From Cephalotus follicularis (taxonomy: Eukaryota > Streptophyta > Magnoliopsida > Oxalidales > Cephalotaceae), in NCBI GenBank assembly GCA_001972305.1, contig BDDD01002915.1, forward strand, positions 90,641 through 154,640: a DNA stretch of 64,000 nucleotides. The letters run 5' to 3'. The position numbers and the translations under genes were made by a program. Below are positions 12,120 to 24,894 of this stretch, one piece after another; the stretch's first letter is position 1, and each line of letters opens with the position of its first letter. The notes under the pieces are model-generated. The model made no database searches and was not told the origin of the DNA. It saw only the letters and a program-made list of their open reading frames with translations.

Positions 12120-12241
12120 TGTTGGAATTGGCTCAAAAAGGGATAAACATTGAGGGACTTTAGGGTTAAAGGTTGTATAACAAAACTTTTTAATCCATAT
12201 TAAATGCACAGTCAATGGCATACCCTATACCTAAGTCCATT
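12120..12241 (-). repeat. Copia solo LTR C, left piece
   Basis: Plus-strand TGTTGG at 12120 is the mirrored 3' end of the LTR (CCAACA in element sense). The piece matches the last 120 bp of LTR B (for example GGTATGCCATTGA against GGTATGCCACTGA). It is cut by J at 12242 and continues at 21653. Confidence 0.75.
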
Positions 12242-12692
12242 TGTAACACCCCATAACCTTTTTGGGGACAAAGAAGTTTTTTTTTAAGCTCGAGGATATT
12301 GTTTTGTTGGGGCTTTGGGCTTTAAGGAGAATAAAGAAAATATTAAGGATGAGTGTTGCGATTAAGCCAAGTTTAAAATGTGATTAGTTGTTGTTAGAGG
12401 ACTTAAGTGCAAAGCTTCCTTGGGAAGTTTCCTTTTTCCAAGGCAAATGAGGGCTTAAGTTGAGATTAGCAAAGATATTTTTTGTTGATGTTGGCAGTTT
12501 TCAGCAGATTAGATTAGAGAGAGAGAGAGAGAGATATCTAGTTTCTTCTTCTTCTTCTCCTCCTTTTTCTTAGCATTGGAACTAGCAGCAGTGGTAGCTC
12601 CCAAGCACAGCCAAGGGACGTATCAGACGAGAAGAAGAGGAAGCAGCAGGCAGGGGAAAGTAAGCCAACAGAGAATGCAGCAAAGAACAGTG

Positions 12693-14998
12693 TGTAACAC
12701 CCAAAATCTTCATGTGTTGTAATTTCACAAGGTAAGTGTACTTTTAATAGGGGAATTATTAAAATGATGGATTTTCCGAATTTGATGATGTTTTCCCAAA
12801 CTCTGATAATGTTGCTTCTAAATCAGTTAATGTACTTAGAAGTGTGTTTACCTTGTGGGTACATCAAGTACAGTCGACTGGTAGGTTTGACCAGCCGACT
12901 GGGTGGCTGTGTTTTAAAAAAAACACAGCGAAAGAGGGAAGGGAGTGTTCCTCCTTGTTGAAGCTTGGAGCTCGGGTTTGAGCTATTGGACTGTTCTTGG
13001 AGCTGCTGGGCTTGGAGTTGGAACTTCTGGGGAGCCCAAAATGTCACTGTTGGAACACAAAGAGGTGGACTTACAGATTCCTAACTTGGAATCAAAAGGT
13101 AGGGGAAGTTGTAATGGTATTTTGAGCCTAAAGTTACTGCATGTTCTATGATTTGAATGCCTGGTTGCGTGAGTTGTAGTTACCGATTTTAAGACGTGGT
13201 TGCTACTGTTTTTCATCTGCTATGCTTGCTACTGAGAATCAAATGAGATTGTGTGCATGCATGTTGAACCTTATCATGGTGTTGACTTGCATGATGAAAT
13301 GTATATTGGATGTGGTGTTATATGGACGATATAATAACCAGTAGTTATGTTCTATCCTTGAGCTTGAATTCTCTGCTTAAAATGATCCATTGGAGTAGAT
13401 AGGTCGATTTGCATGCAACTGGTTTGCGGGGCAGCCGACTATCGAAGGAAGACAACCGACTACTCAACAGAACCAGTCGACTGTCAATGGAAAGTAGTCG
13501 ACTGTTCATACTTCATCCTGCCCAGAAAGTGGCAGGAAGTGTGATATGGGTAATGCTTCTGAACGGGTGTGCAGTGACAGTCGACTGTTAAAGGATAACA
13601 ACCGACTGCCTAATGGACAGTCGACTAGTAGAAGGAACCAACTGACTATCTGGTACTGCTCGACCCAGAACAGCCGACTGGTAAGGATTCCAGTCGACTG
13701 GTTGGACTGTTGGACTCTTCTTGCTTAAAACAATGCGATACGATCCCGATTCTTGTTAGGATGCATTTGAGCATTTGTATGCATTGCATACACACTGTTT
13801 ACTGCTTGTTCTGGACTGTTTGTAATTGGATCATGATTTCTAAGTATTGTTACTTTAGAAATGCATATATAAATTGAAACTACTATGTTGAGTACGAAAT
13901 GAAAATTGGTTTCGTATTTTCGAACATCTTTGAAAGCGATTTCCACTACTGAAATTGTTTAAAAGTATTTTCTACTGAAAATGCATATTTGAAATGTTGT
14001 CACTTTTGGAAACATTTTGGAAACAAACTGCCTGTTGTGGATCTAAACGAACACTACTGTACTGTTTACTGTACTGTTACTGCTTGGATTTACTGTTTGC
14101 TCTGTGAATTGTACTGTGTTTGTGCTTGAGCCATTGGTTGCATGGCGGAGGCTGCCAGCGCCGGCTAGTGGTAGGGTTGACCTAGGGGCCAGGAGTTGGC
14201 TGGGTGACTCACTGTACTGTACTGTTGCCTCGCTCGGTTGCCTGGAGTAGGGACCGGTGTGGGAGTGTAGCGTGGATCCAGGAGTTAGCGGCATTACATA
14301 TACTGCCTGACTGTTGTGGTCCCTTATGGACATACTGTACTGCATGTTGGTCCTTTTCGGACATCACTGTGACTGTTGATGTAGCCCTGGCAGGGTTACT
14401 ACTGTACTGTTGTTACATACATATATTTTCATATATATATATGCCCCCACTGATATTTTATTGTACTGTTAAACATATATATTTTCATATATATGTAAAT
14501 TGGGATTTCTACTGCACTGCATCATCTATGCATTCATATCATGACATGCTTTTAATGTTAATCAAAAACTGCTTTTATGACTTAGCCGAGTGAGGACAAA
14601 GGCTAACCCCCTACTTTACAGATTGATGCAGCTGACTGGTGGCATAACATGGATGAAGAGAAAGCCTTAGCTTATTGTTGTTGGCTTTATGTTCTTTCGC
14701 TTTGTAATAAACTGTATGTTAAGTTTCTGCTATACTGTACTGTTGGTTTTATTAAGAATGGGTTTTCTTTAATGTACTGTGATCACGCTCCGTTTGTGGG
14801 ATTTTAACAATGGCTTGTATTTGGGAAGCGTGTAGTATGGGATGCACATTACGTGCTTTTTCAGCTTATGGGTTTAATGATTCCGCAACTGACACCTAAT
14901 TTGAAAAGTTTTAAATTCTATGGTTTTGCATGAGCTGAATCTTTTATGTTAATTGCCCGTACCGCTTTTGTGTGTCTACCGAAAAATGGGGTGTGAAA
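12693..14998 (+). repeat. Solo LTR K inside the 5' LTR of J
   Basis: The block interrupts otherwise collinear J LTR sequence. It starts TGTAACACCC and ends in a mirrored GGGGTGTGAAACA. CAGTG occurs on both sides (12688-12692 and 14999-15003), a TSD whose first two bases overlap the expected CA terminus, so the right edge is 14998-15000. There is no internal region, so it is a solo LTR left by LTR-LTR recombination. The region 14040-14480 is rich in TACTG(T) words. No coding sequence is supported. Confidence 0.8.
12868..13705 (+). repeat. CAGTCGACTG-type repeat cluster in solo LTR K
   Basis: Two copies lie at 12871-12900 and about ten at 13430-13705: CAGTCGACTG, CAGCCGACTA, CAACCGACTA, CAGTCGACTG and variants, with irregular spacers of 10-35 bp. 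The motif is the same as in LTRs A and M, although the surrounding K sequence is not obviously the same family. Confidence 0.75.
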
Positions 14999-15234
14999 CA
15001 GTGAGTGGGACATCCATTCTTTATAGATGTTGTTTCATGATATTTCTTCATAACCTCTTTCAGTTTGCAGTTCAAAGAAGACGGTGAGTTTGTCGGGAGT
15101 TTGATGTCCCTAGCGTCATTTGTAAGCCTTCCTTGTGAGAGGAGAGAATTTACGAGCACTAGAGTTCATGTTTTCTTTAAGTGATTTAGTCACTTTCAAT
15201 AGTGGTAACAGTACGTGCTCCACCGCCTCCTCAA

Positions 15235-15470
15235 CCGGCCATTGTCCTTGATGGGAAATTGAGTGAGTCTGCACCTGGGTTCCATACTTGGATCCCCTTA
15301 CACTATTGTCTATGGTGGTGTACAGCGGTGAGCGCAGCCAAGCACCTATGTACGTAGCACCAACCTCCTCAGCGTACCTATTGTCTATGATGGGTTGTTG
15401 AGCGAGACTGTCCCTCGGTCCTACCGGGATCTCGTTTACACTATTGTCTATGATGGTGTTTAGGGTTTTA
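15235..15470 (+). repeat. Degenerate tandem repeat in J 5' LTR
   Basis: The phrase ATTGTCTATGATGG recurs about four times (starting near 15240, 15306, 15380 and 15442), with GAGTGAGTCT / GAGCGAGACT and TTTACACT blocks between copies. The unit is roughly 60-80 bp. The same array is present at 19583-19815 in the 3' LTR, so it predates insertion of this copy. Confidence 0.65.
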
Positions 15471-17313
15471 GCACAACAGAGCTAAGTTACCCTAGATCAG
15501 AGATTAGAGCGTTTCAGTAAGTTTTCTAGAGGGGGACCTTATCCTCGGCAATCAGCCTTCAGCTTAGATAACTAAGTAAAGCAAAGAATAGCAAGCATAG
15601 AGGAGAACCATGGGTTCTCAATAGTTATATTGCAAAGTAATGGCTTCAGCCAAGATCAGCTTAGCTCAGGCCACTATAAGTTGGCACCTATATTATGTAA
15701 AACAAGCAAAAGAAGTAAGTTCTGAGAAGCAAGTTCTTGTCCTGTTCCAAGAATAAGTCTCATCATTCTCGGCACCTTAGGCCAAGTTGGATCCTCTTTC
15801 AGAGCACCTCATCCAATCCTTGTTTTATCTTAAGTTACTTTCAGCTAGTGTAAATATCTTAGAGCATCGGCTAAGCAGAGAAAAGAGTAAGGTTTTGTTT
15901 CATGTCCTTTGAGCTTTTCATTTGACGTGAGCCATGACATACATGTTTGCACAGTTTTTTTCCCAGTTGGGATACTTCATTAAGTTCATGGCATGTTTTA
16001 TTTAAGCAAAATCATTTTAAGGAATGTACCAGAGAATCTTTTGTTCTCAGTCACTTAGTCAGTGGGACTAATCCCCTCGCAGATTTCTTTGCAGACCAAC
16101 TAGGAGGAGGAGGAGGAGATCCTCCAGCTTAGCAGTAGAAAGCTTAAGCTAAGGTAGTTTTGTGCTCAGCACCTCGGGAAGCAGCTCGGGCGTTTAGCTT
16201 GCATTACATTGGGCATTCTTTTGGGTTCCTCTGCCTTCTTTTTATTGTAGAGTAGCCGAGAACTTATGTTTTTTTTGTATAAGATATGTTAAAGCAAGAG
16301 TTTCTATGGTATTATTTTGATGTATAGGAAGTAAGCTTTTGTGGTTTCTGTAGTCGAGCAGAGAAGTAGTGCTGGGTCCTAGCCAGGGGATCAGCATGTG
16401 TTTTAATAGTACTTTCTGAGATGAAATAGATGTTTCTAGTCCGCGGACTAGTTTTAACTTGTGTTTTGATTAATGTTTGGTTTTTTGAGTTTTATGTTTT
16501 TAGTTGTGTTCGGGGAGCTGGGGAGCACCCCTGGTAGCAAGGCTGAGCAAGGCAAGAGCAGGTAGTTATGTGTATGTGGTTTACCCATGGAGGCAGGGAG
16601 TCTCCGGGAAGTGTATGAGTATGTAAGGGATCAAGGTTGTGCTCAGACATGAGGCCAGGGAAGAATAAGGAGTGAGGTCTGTGGCAAACCTCAAGGTTAC
16701 ATACGGAAAAGTATAATAATGTTTTCTAGCGTTGCAGTGCTTAAGTTGGTTAAGCTGTGCGTTTTGATGCTAAAGTTAAGTGTGGTGTTTGAGAAGAGCT
16801 CTTTGGAGAAGGGCAAGGGAGAAATGCCCGTGGTGGAGCTGTGTCCCCGTGCGTTTGCAGTTTTTCGTGTTGATGAGAAGGGTAGAGGAGAAAATAGCCT
16901 TGGACAGAGCTGCGTCCTTGGGCGAAGTAGACCTTGGTATTTAAGTGTTTTACGTGGGGAAAGCGTGGTTGTTCTCCCCGGGTGTTTTTAAGTGAGCATA
17001 TGAGGAGCACATGGGTGTTCTCCTAGGGCGTGTAGTGATACCGCATGTTTGGAGTCTTGGTTAAGCAGTGCTAAGGACAGAGGAAGAGGGGAGTTTGGTT
17101 CCTTTGCCCCTTTGAGTCCTCCTCCCGTCTGGTCTAGCAGCAGTTGCGCACCCCACCCAGGCCTTCTTCTTCTGGACTTTGTGTAACAGATCAGAGGATC
17201 AACCTTAGTAGTTTTTAGTAAGCAGTTTGAGCAGAGCATGGTTGTTGGCACTAGGCCTTCCCCGGGCAGGACTCGTTAGCCTAGAGTAGAGCGGGAACAG
17301 GCCCTATCAGTTT

Positions 17314-17324
17314 TTATATCAGAG
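17314..17324 (+). other. Decayed primer-binding site of J
   Basis: TTATATCAGAG, four bases after the LTR end, matches the tRNA-iMet primer consensus TGGTATCAGAG except for two positions. Confidence 0.6.
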
Positions 17325-17431
17325 AAGTAGGTTTGGGTTTCCTTTGTGCTTTCTAAGTTAGTTAGTGGGATATCATGTTGGGTTGCATTCATGCATTGCA
17401 TATAGTTGCAACATTTTCGTGATAAGTAAGC

Positions 17432-18886
17432 ATGTTGTTGGAGAAGGAGATATCACCTCGGACATGTAGTGCAGGTCATGTAGATCACGGCAGAGGTCGT
17501 GACAGAAGAAGAGGAAAAGCGATTCCTCGACAGATAGTGGAGCAAGAGGTTCCTATGGAAGTACCAGAGGAACAAGCGCATGTGGGAGTTGAGGAACAGG
17601 GAGCGCAACAGGAACCAGAGGAGCAGGTCCCAGCAGCGAAGTCAGCGACGCATACGCCACCTCCGTTGCTTGCTAGTGGACCTATGGATATGATGCAGGA
17701 AATGACAACTTGGGTCTAGACCATGGGTTGAACCACATCTTTTGAGGGAACAGGAAACCCCATGGATGCAAATACGTGGTTAAACCACCTTGAAGAGATC
17801 TTTACTCAATTGGAGATAGGGGAAGACTCAAGGGTGGGGAATGCGTCCTTCTTTCTTGCAAGAGGTGCACGAAGATGGTGGGATGCTCTTGTAGCCCGAC
17901 ACGAGAGCTTGGTGGAGATCACATGGGGGAATTTTAAGAAGGAGTTTCGACAATACTTCTTCCCATCCACTTTAATCAAAGAGAAGAGAAAAGAGTTTCT
18001 ATATCTGCAGCAAGATAATGGGACCATGTCCCAGTACGAGTACCTGTTCATGGAGTTTTCCCATTTCACTCCAGCCTTGGTAGCAGACCAAGAGGAGAGG
18101 TGCCCGAAGTTTCTTGAGGGCCTTAGACCCGAGACCAGACATATGGTATCCGTGTCTCAATAGACAGTATTTGGCACCTTGGTAGAGTCTGCCAAGAGTG
18201 TAGAGTCGAGCTTAGCCTACCAGAGGATGTGTCAAGAGCAAGGTCGAAAGAGATCCACACAACAGTCCGAGCATGTAGAGAACCCCTTCAAGGCTCAGAA
18301 ACAGTGGGGACCTCACTCCTCGGGCAACATCAAAGGAGGAGCATCACAGCAGACTGCTCTAGTCACAAATAATGAACAAGGGAGTTCTTATCAGAGCAAC
18401 AAGCTACCTCAGTGTGAAGTTCGTGGTATGTTGCTTTCTGGATAATGCAAGAGAGGAAGTGCTAGATGCTACAGATGTGGCGAGGTCGGGCACCAAAAGA
18501 GAGATTGTCCTCGACAATCCCCTAGAGAAGCGTTGATGCCCGAGGTAGCGCCAGTGGAGAAGCAGACCACGGGTATTGGAGTAGCCAGATCAAGTCAGCA
18601 GTCTGGAGCATCAAGAGCGAGTTTTGGAATGCCTCAATCTAGCACCGCTAAGGCTAGTGGTAGCAGACCATCTAGCCGACCAAGAGGTCTAGCGAGAGTT
18701 TACTCTCTGTTTAGAGGAGAGGACATGATGGCTTCCGAGAACGCTTCGGGTGAGTTTTCAGCTTGTGTGTGTTTCTCCTTTGGTATGTTATGTTATAGCA
18801 TAGTTATAGCACAGCAGAGGTCGAGAGATGTGAGAATAGTTCCTCGAAGGTCTGAGATGAGGAATTTGGAGGGCAAAATTTCTTAA
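17432..18886 (+). pseudogene. gag: Gypsy gag of element J, one frame with internal stops
   Basis: A single frame of about 485 codons runs from the ATG at 17432 to TAA at 18884, broken by stops at 17717, 17729, 18161 and 18443 but with no frameshift. An N-terminal glutamate/proline-rich stretch is followed by the gag core (TWLNHLEEIFTQLEIGED, ARRWWDALVARH, FKKEFRQYFFP, FLEGLRPETR) and a CCHC knuckle at 18467-18508 (CYRCGEVGHQKRDC), then a Ser/Arg-rich tail. No protease motif follows. Gag alone would suffice for particle assembly and RNA packaging in trans, the usual explanation for gag-only elements. Confidence 0.85.
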
Positions 18887-18897
18887 AGTGGGGAGGA
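18886..18897 (+). other. Polypurine tract of J
   Basis: AAGTGGGGAGGA lies immediately 5' of the 3' LTR start (TGTAAC at 18898); this is the primer for plus-strand DNA synthesis. Confidence 0.8.
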
Positions 18898-21647
18898 TGT
18901 AACGCCCTGTAACCTTTTTGGGGACTAAGAAGTTTTTTTTTTATGTTGGGGGATATTGTTTTTATGAGCTTTGGGCTTTATGGAGATTAAAGAAAAGATT
19001 AAGGATGAGTGTTGTGATTAAGCCAAGTTTAAAGTGTCATTAGTAGCTGTTGGAGGACTTAAGTACAAAGCTTCCTTGGGAAGTTTCATTTTTCCAAGGC
19101 CAATGATGGCTTAAGTTGAGATAAGCAAAGATATTTTTTGTTGATGTTGGTTGTTTTCAGTATATTAGATTAGAAAGAGAGAGAGAGAGCTCTACTTTCT
19201 TGTTCTTGTTCTTCTCCGTTTTCTTAACGCTTGAACCAGGAGCAGTGGTAGCTCTCGAGCACAGCCAGAGGACGTAGCTAACGAGAAGAAGAGGAAGCAG
19301 CAAGCAGGGGGAAAGTAAGCCAGCAAAGAACATAGCAAAGAATAGTGAGTGGGACATCCTTTCTTTATAGATGTTGTTTCATGATATTTCTTCATAACCT
19401 CTTTCAGTTTCCAGTTCAAAGCAGAGAGTGAGTTTTTCGGGAGTTTATTCTCCCTTACGTCCTTTGTAAGGCTTCCTTGTGAGAGGAGAGAGTTTCCGAG
19501 CACCAGAGTTCAAAATTTCCTTAAGTGATTTAGTCACTTTCTAGAGTGGTAACAGTACGTCCTCAACCACCTCCTCGACCGACCATTGTCTATGATGGGA
19601 AGTTGAGTGAGTCTACCCTTGGGTTCCATACCCGAATCTCCTTACACTGTTGTCTATGATGGTGTACAACGGTGATCGTAGCCGAGCACATTAGTACATA
19701 ACTACAACCTCCTCAGAGTACCTATTGTCTATGATGGATTGTTGAGCGAGACTATCCGCAGGTCCTACCTAGATCTCCTTTACACTATTGTCTATGATGG
19801 TGTTTTGGGTTTGATCACAGCAGAGCTAAGTTACCTGAGATCAGAGATCAGAACCTTTAAGTAAGTTTTCTAGAGGAGGACCTTATCCTCGACAGTCAGC
19901 CTTCAGCTCAGATAAGTAAGTAAAGCAAAAAATAGCAAGAACAGAGGAGAACCATGGGTTCTCAGTAGTAAAACTGCCAAGTTATGGCTTCGGCCAAGAT
20001 CAACTCAGCTCAAGCCACTATATGTTGGCAACTATATTAGGTAAAGCAAGTAAAAGAAGTGAGTTCTGAGAAGCAAGTTCTAATCATGTTCCAAGAGTAA
20101 GTCTCATCCTTCTAGGCACCTTAGGCCAAGTTGGATCCTCTTTCAGAGTACCTCAGCAAATCCTTGTTTTATCTTAAGTTTCTTTCAGCTTTTGTAAATA
20201 TCTTAGAGCATCAGCTAAGCAGAGAAAAGAGTAAGCTTTTCTTTCATGTCCTTTGAGCTTTTCATTTGACGTGAGCCATGACATACATGTTTGTACAGTT
20301 TTTTTCCCAAGTTAGGATACTTAATTATGTTCATGGCATGTTTTCTTTCCGCACATTCATTTTAAGGATTGTACCAGAGGATTTGTTCATAGTCACTTAG
20401 TCAATTGGACTAATCCCCTCAAAGATTTCTTTGCAGACCAGCCAAGAGGAGGAGGAGATCCTCCAGCTCAGCAGTAGAAAGCTTAAGATAAGGTAGTTGT
20501 GTGCTCAGCACCTCGGGAAGCAGCTCGGGTGTTTAGCTTGCATTACATTGGGAATTCTTTTGGTTTCCTCTACCTTCTTTTTGTTGTAGAGTAGCCGAGA
20601 GCTTATGTTTTTTTGTATAAGATATGTGAAAGCAAGAGTTTCTATGGTATACTTTTGATGTATAGGAAGTAAGATTTTGTGCTTTCTTTAGCCGAGCAGA
20701 GAGGCAGTGCTAGGTCCTAGCCAGAGGACTAGCATGTGTTGTAATAGTACTTTTTGAGATGAAATAGATGTTTCTAGTATGTGTACTAGTTTAAACTTGT
20801 ATTATGATAAATGTTTGGTGTTTTCAGTTTTAAGTTTTTAGCTGTGTCCGGGGAGATGGGGAGCACCCCTGCTAGCAAGGCCGAGAAGGGCAAGAGCAGA
20901 TAGTTATGTGTATGTGGTTAACCCGTGGAGGCAGGGATTCCCCGGGAAGTGTATGAGTATGTAAGGGCTCAAGGTTGAGGCCGGACATGAGGCCAGGGGA
21001 AAATAAGGAGTGAGGTCTGTGGTAGACCTCAAGGTTACATGCGGACGTGTATAATAATGTTTTCTACCATTGCAGTGCTTAAGTTAGTTAAGCTGTGCAT
21101 TTTGATGCTAAACTTAAGCGTGGTGTTTGAGAAGAGCTCTTCGGAGAAGAGCAAGGGAGAAATGCCCGTGGTGGAGCTGAGTCCCCAGGCGTTTGCAGTC
21201 TTTAGTGTTGATGAGGAGGGCAGAGCAGAAAAGAGCCATGGACAGAGCTGCGTCCCTGGCCTATGCAGACCTTGGTGTTTAATCGTTTCATGGGGGGAAC
21301 GTGTGGGTGTTCTCCCCGGATGCTTTTAGGTGAACATGTGAGGAGCACATGGGTGTTCTCCTCGGGCGTGTAGTGATGCGGCGCGTTTGGAGTCTTGGTT
21401 AAGCAGTGCTGAGGACACAGGAAGAGGGGAGTTTGGTTCATCTATCCCTTTGAGTCCTCCACCCCTGTGGTCTAGTAAAAGCTGCGCACCAAGCCTAGGC
21501 CTTCTTCGTCTGGCCTTTGTGTAACAGATAAAAGGATCAACCTTTGTAGTTTTTAGTAAGTAGTTTGATCAGAGCAGGGTTGTTGGTACTAGGCAATCCC
21601 CGGGCAGGACTCGTCAGCCCAGAGTAGAGCGAGAACGGTTCCTGTCA
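18898..21647 (+). repeat. 3' LTR of J
   Basis: Starts TGTAACGCCC and ends CCTGTCA, followed by TSD CCATT. It is uninterrupted and gives the reference structure of the J LTR, including the tandem ATTGTCTATGATGG array at 19583-19815. No coding sequence is supported. Confidence 0.88.
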
Positions 21648-21652
21648 CCATT

Positions 21653-23975
21653 AATGTCCCATTATGCCCAAGGATGTCTAATTAGGTTATCAATCAAACC
21701 ATAGAACCTGCTAAGCAAAGAGAAGGGCACGGGTGGAGACAAGGGGTTTCACCAACCCTAGTTTCGCTCACTCCACATATTCCATTAGAGTTACACACCA
21801 AAACCCTAATAGAATTCTCCCAAACCCTAAACCCTTAGGGTTAGCTAGGGTTCTTTTCTAGCGACAAATATGCACGGCTGGGATGGCAATTCCAGCCCTC
21901 AAACCCGAACCAACCAGCCACCAAAAAACAAGATCAAAGAGGAGAAATTAGAACCATTACATAATTACTTTGCTCCTCCACTTTTGGTGTTCCCTCTAAC
22001 TTTGTTTCCAAAGCTTTTGTCTTCACAAATGTTGCTCCACTAGGCACGTCTAGGGTTCTTTGTGAAGGCTAAATAAGTTTAAATCTAAACTAAAAATTTA
22101 AACAAGATATGATCCAAAGAAGAAAATATCTCCACCTATCAAGATATATGGACGGTGAAAGGATGAATGTTTGTTCTTCTTTCACAAAGAGCTTCAAAGC
22201 ACTTCAATGTTCTTCAACGGTGATGAAAACCACACGGCTAGAGCAGAGAAGAAGGGAGAGAGAGCATGACGGGTGAGGAAAGTATTATAGAAAGTTATGA
22301 AGTGTGTTAAGGAAGCTTAAGTTATAAATATCTTAAGCATGAGTCATCAAACTTAATATCTCATATTAGCCTTTCCATAAAGTCTTGATGACTCACCATT
22401 GCTTTCTCATTATCTCTTATTAACATCACAATTTGGCCAGCTGTACATCAATAGAAAGGCACCACAAACCAACCCAAAATACAAGTGATGTCATAGTTAA
22501 ATAGTCAACAATAGTAGGCTAAGAAATAAGCATTGGGCTAGCCATTCACTTGCAAATGTTAAGGCCCAATTCAAGGCAATTTCAAGCCCAAATTTCAGCA
22601 CACTTTAGGAATTAATTCCCAAGCCCAATATGTTACAAAGCCCACTTGCTATATCTACAAGTAAATGCCCGATGCACTTACAAGTTTAAACAACAACCCT
22701 TTGCACGTAACGTTCTATTCTTGTGATGCATGAACTCACTTATAAAGAAATGATATGTTCAAATTTCACTAGCAAAGTAACATCTCCCAGATGCTTATCT
22801 GTCACTAAATGGCATGTGCCACTCACACGTTAACCTGTTCCTAAATCAGGTGGGACCCGAAAGTCTGGTTGGTTTCCGGTACAATGATAAATTTCCCAGA
22901 ACATCCCAAAGTTCTGGTACAACCATCTTAATTGTCCCAGAATATTAAAATAGACCCGGTATGATATCCAATCACTCCGCAAATCCGTGGACTCCCATGT
23001 CTATCAATCGTTAGCCTGTTAACCAGTACTTTATCCTGTCATCAGTTTATGTGTCATGTATCCCACATCATACTTGGCTCCGATCATGGAATAGGGTTTG
23101 GATTGATGTCATCCCTAGGTAATACCATGATAAGTATAAATCCATGTACGCATTAAGACTAACGACAGACTTCCCCGGAAATCCTGATTCCAGTCTGCCT
23201 TTGCCTAGCCAGGTCTTTAAGTCTACAACGGAGAAAGATATATAGAGCCGATCACCCTCAATACAGGTGTGATGATCCCTTGTTGCACACTCGCCCATAC
23301 ATCTCAATGCAGCTTCCACAAGGCCCAAAGACAACCCTTTTGTCAACACGTGGCTAGTGCTGGGGAAGGTGGATATAAAAGACTAGAGATTACTACACAA
23401 TGCATGACAGTCGCTCAGGTCTAAGGATACAACACAAATCACATAGGATCAACTATTCACCTTTGACTATACACTACTGAGACTATAGGAATCCTATTGA
23501 CATAGGTATTGACCATCAGAAACATGTTTCCTATGGTGGGTCGGTTCAGTGTCATGCTTCATAGCACGCACCTTGCATCAGCTTTAGGGTAAACCAAAAT
23601 GGTAACGAGACAATCCATCCTCCACATGACCCGAGAGCAAGCATAATAAGAAAAATCTTTACAGTTTATCAATTGCCCAAATAAAGTGAACCTATGACTT
23701 GGAACATTCTATCTGAAGGAAGTAAGGATCTCATTCTCATAACCTCCCAGGCACTAGATCTAACCCCTTGAGTGACAGGGCATTATATGTGTATTCAGTT
23801 AATATTTCAATTAAGCTGATTCCATAGTTATGGTTGAGATAATACATATAGTCAATGCCATTGTTAATTTAATATGCACGTAAAACATGAATGGAACTAA
23901 TAATGTTTTAAATAAAAGTGTATATATACAGGCATGAAGCCACCTTATGGCATACAGGGACACCCCTATCTAACA
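21653..23975 (-). repeat. Copia solo LTR C, main piece
   Basis: In element sense it begins TGTTAGATAGGGGTGTCC (plus-strand end 23975) and aligns with LTRs B, D and E: the GTGTCCCTGTATGCC start, the TGCCCTGTCA block, the long central region and the CCCAAACCCTAAACCC block near 21820. With 12120-12241 it totals 2,445 bp, the same as LTR E. Its flanks are CTGAA (12115-12119) and CCGAA (23976-23980), a TSD with one mismatch. There is no PBS or PPT next to it, so it is a solo LTR. Confidence 0.8.
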
Positions 23976-24347
23976 CCGAACTATTTATTGCATTCTATCA
24001 TATGTATGCATTATTGATATTGTGTTGTATTGATTGATTGTGGTATTTTATATACCCGATATATGATTATTGACGGTATTAGAGTATTTTATATGCTCAT
24101 CCTTAATTTATTGCCTGTGCATGTATACTTATATCGTGTTTCGGGTACGTTTAAGTTGAGTTTAAGAAGGCGGAACCGAGATTGTTTATTACCACGTGTT
24201 TTACACGAAACTCAGCTGCTCATTTTCCTATATATAATCTCCCTCACATCTTTCATTTCACACACCTGTCTCAATCAATGTTCCTCTTCCCGGCCAAACC
24301 CTCCCCTTCTCATCTCCCTCCCCATGTCTCACTTTATATAGCCCAAA

Positions 24348-24404
24348 CATCATCATCATCATCATCTCTCTCTCTCTTTCTCTCTCCCCCTCTCTCTCTC
24401 TCTG
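24348..24404 (+). repeat. CAT and CT microsatellites
   Basis: (CAT)6 at 24348-24365 runs into an imperfect (CT)n tract to 24404, in the presumed leader of LTR L just 3' of its TATA box. Confidence 0.9.
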
Positions 24405-24894
24405 ATTTCTAAACCAAAGAACACACACAATACATTTCTCTTGCCCTCTCCTCTTGTCTCCTCAATTCAACCGCACCAAGGGAAAGATGGAGCTTGATTT
24501 TGCATGATAACAACAATTACTTGAAGCCTTGAGTAATGAAGGATTTTCACTTAAGTCCAATCTTCGATTTCTGCTGAATTCAAGACTCACAAGCTGCTAA
24601 GTTATTAGGCAGGGTAAAATTCAAATGATTATGCACATATAAATTGTATTTGATTGATAGAATGATTGAAATTTGATTGAATTGAGTAATTTATTGAAAT
24701 AGGTGAAAATGGTTTATAGATCCACTTTAGCTTTATTATTGTTTGAGGACCTCCGGCTAGTCCAAATGATGTGCAATACTGATGTGTTTTTTTTGGACAT
24801 GTCCTCAATGTTTTGTTTCAATGTATTTGAGGAAGACCTTCAAAATTGGAATTTGGTTCGAGAACCTACTATTGTTTTTCTGCAGAAAATGCAG

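Larger units (their letters stand above)
12242..17309 (+). repeat. 5' LTR of J (split by solo LTR K)
   Basis: The parts 12242-12692 and about 15001-17309 together give roughly 2.76 kb and align along their length with the 3' LTR at 18898-21647 (2,750 bp). It begins TGTAACACCC and ends CCTATCA. The two LTRs differ by many substitutions and small indels, so the insertion is not recent. It contains GA-rich tracts, a GGAGGA tract at about 16102 that is longer than in the 3' LTR, and a tandem repeat listed separately. Confidence 0.88.
12242..21647 (+). mobile_element. Gag-only Gypsy element J (TR-GAG-like), with 5-bp TSD
   Basis: Two LTRs (12242-17309, interrupted by K, and 18898-21647) flank a short internal region of about 1.6 kb holding a decayed primer site, one gag frame and a polypurine tract. 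No protease, RT, RNase H or integrase is present. The TSD CCATT is exact at 12237-12241 and 21648-21652, proving a single insertion event, here into Copia LTR C. This matches non-autonomous terminal-repeat elements with a GAG domain, which depend on enzymes supplied by other elements. Confidence 0.9.

Noticed and set aside
14204-14593. 129-residue frame in solo LTR K
   Set aside because: Cys/Tyr/His-rich translation of TACTG(T)-type repeats; a by-product of composition.
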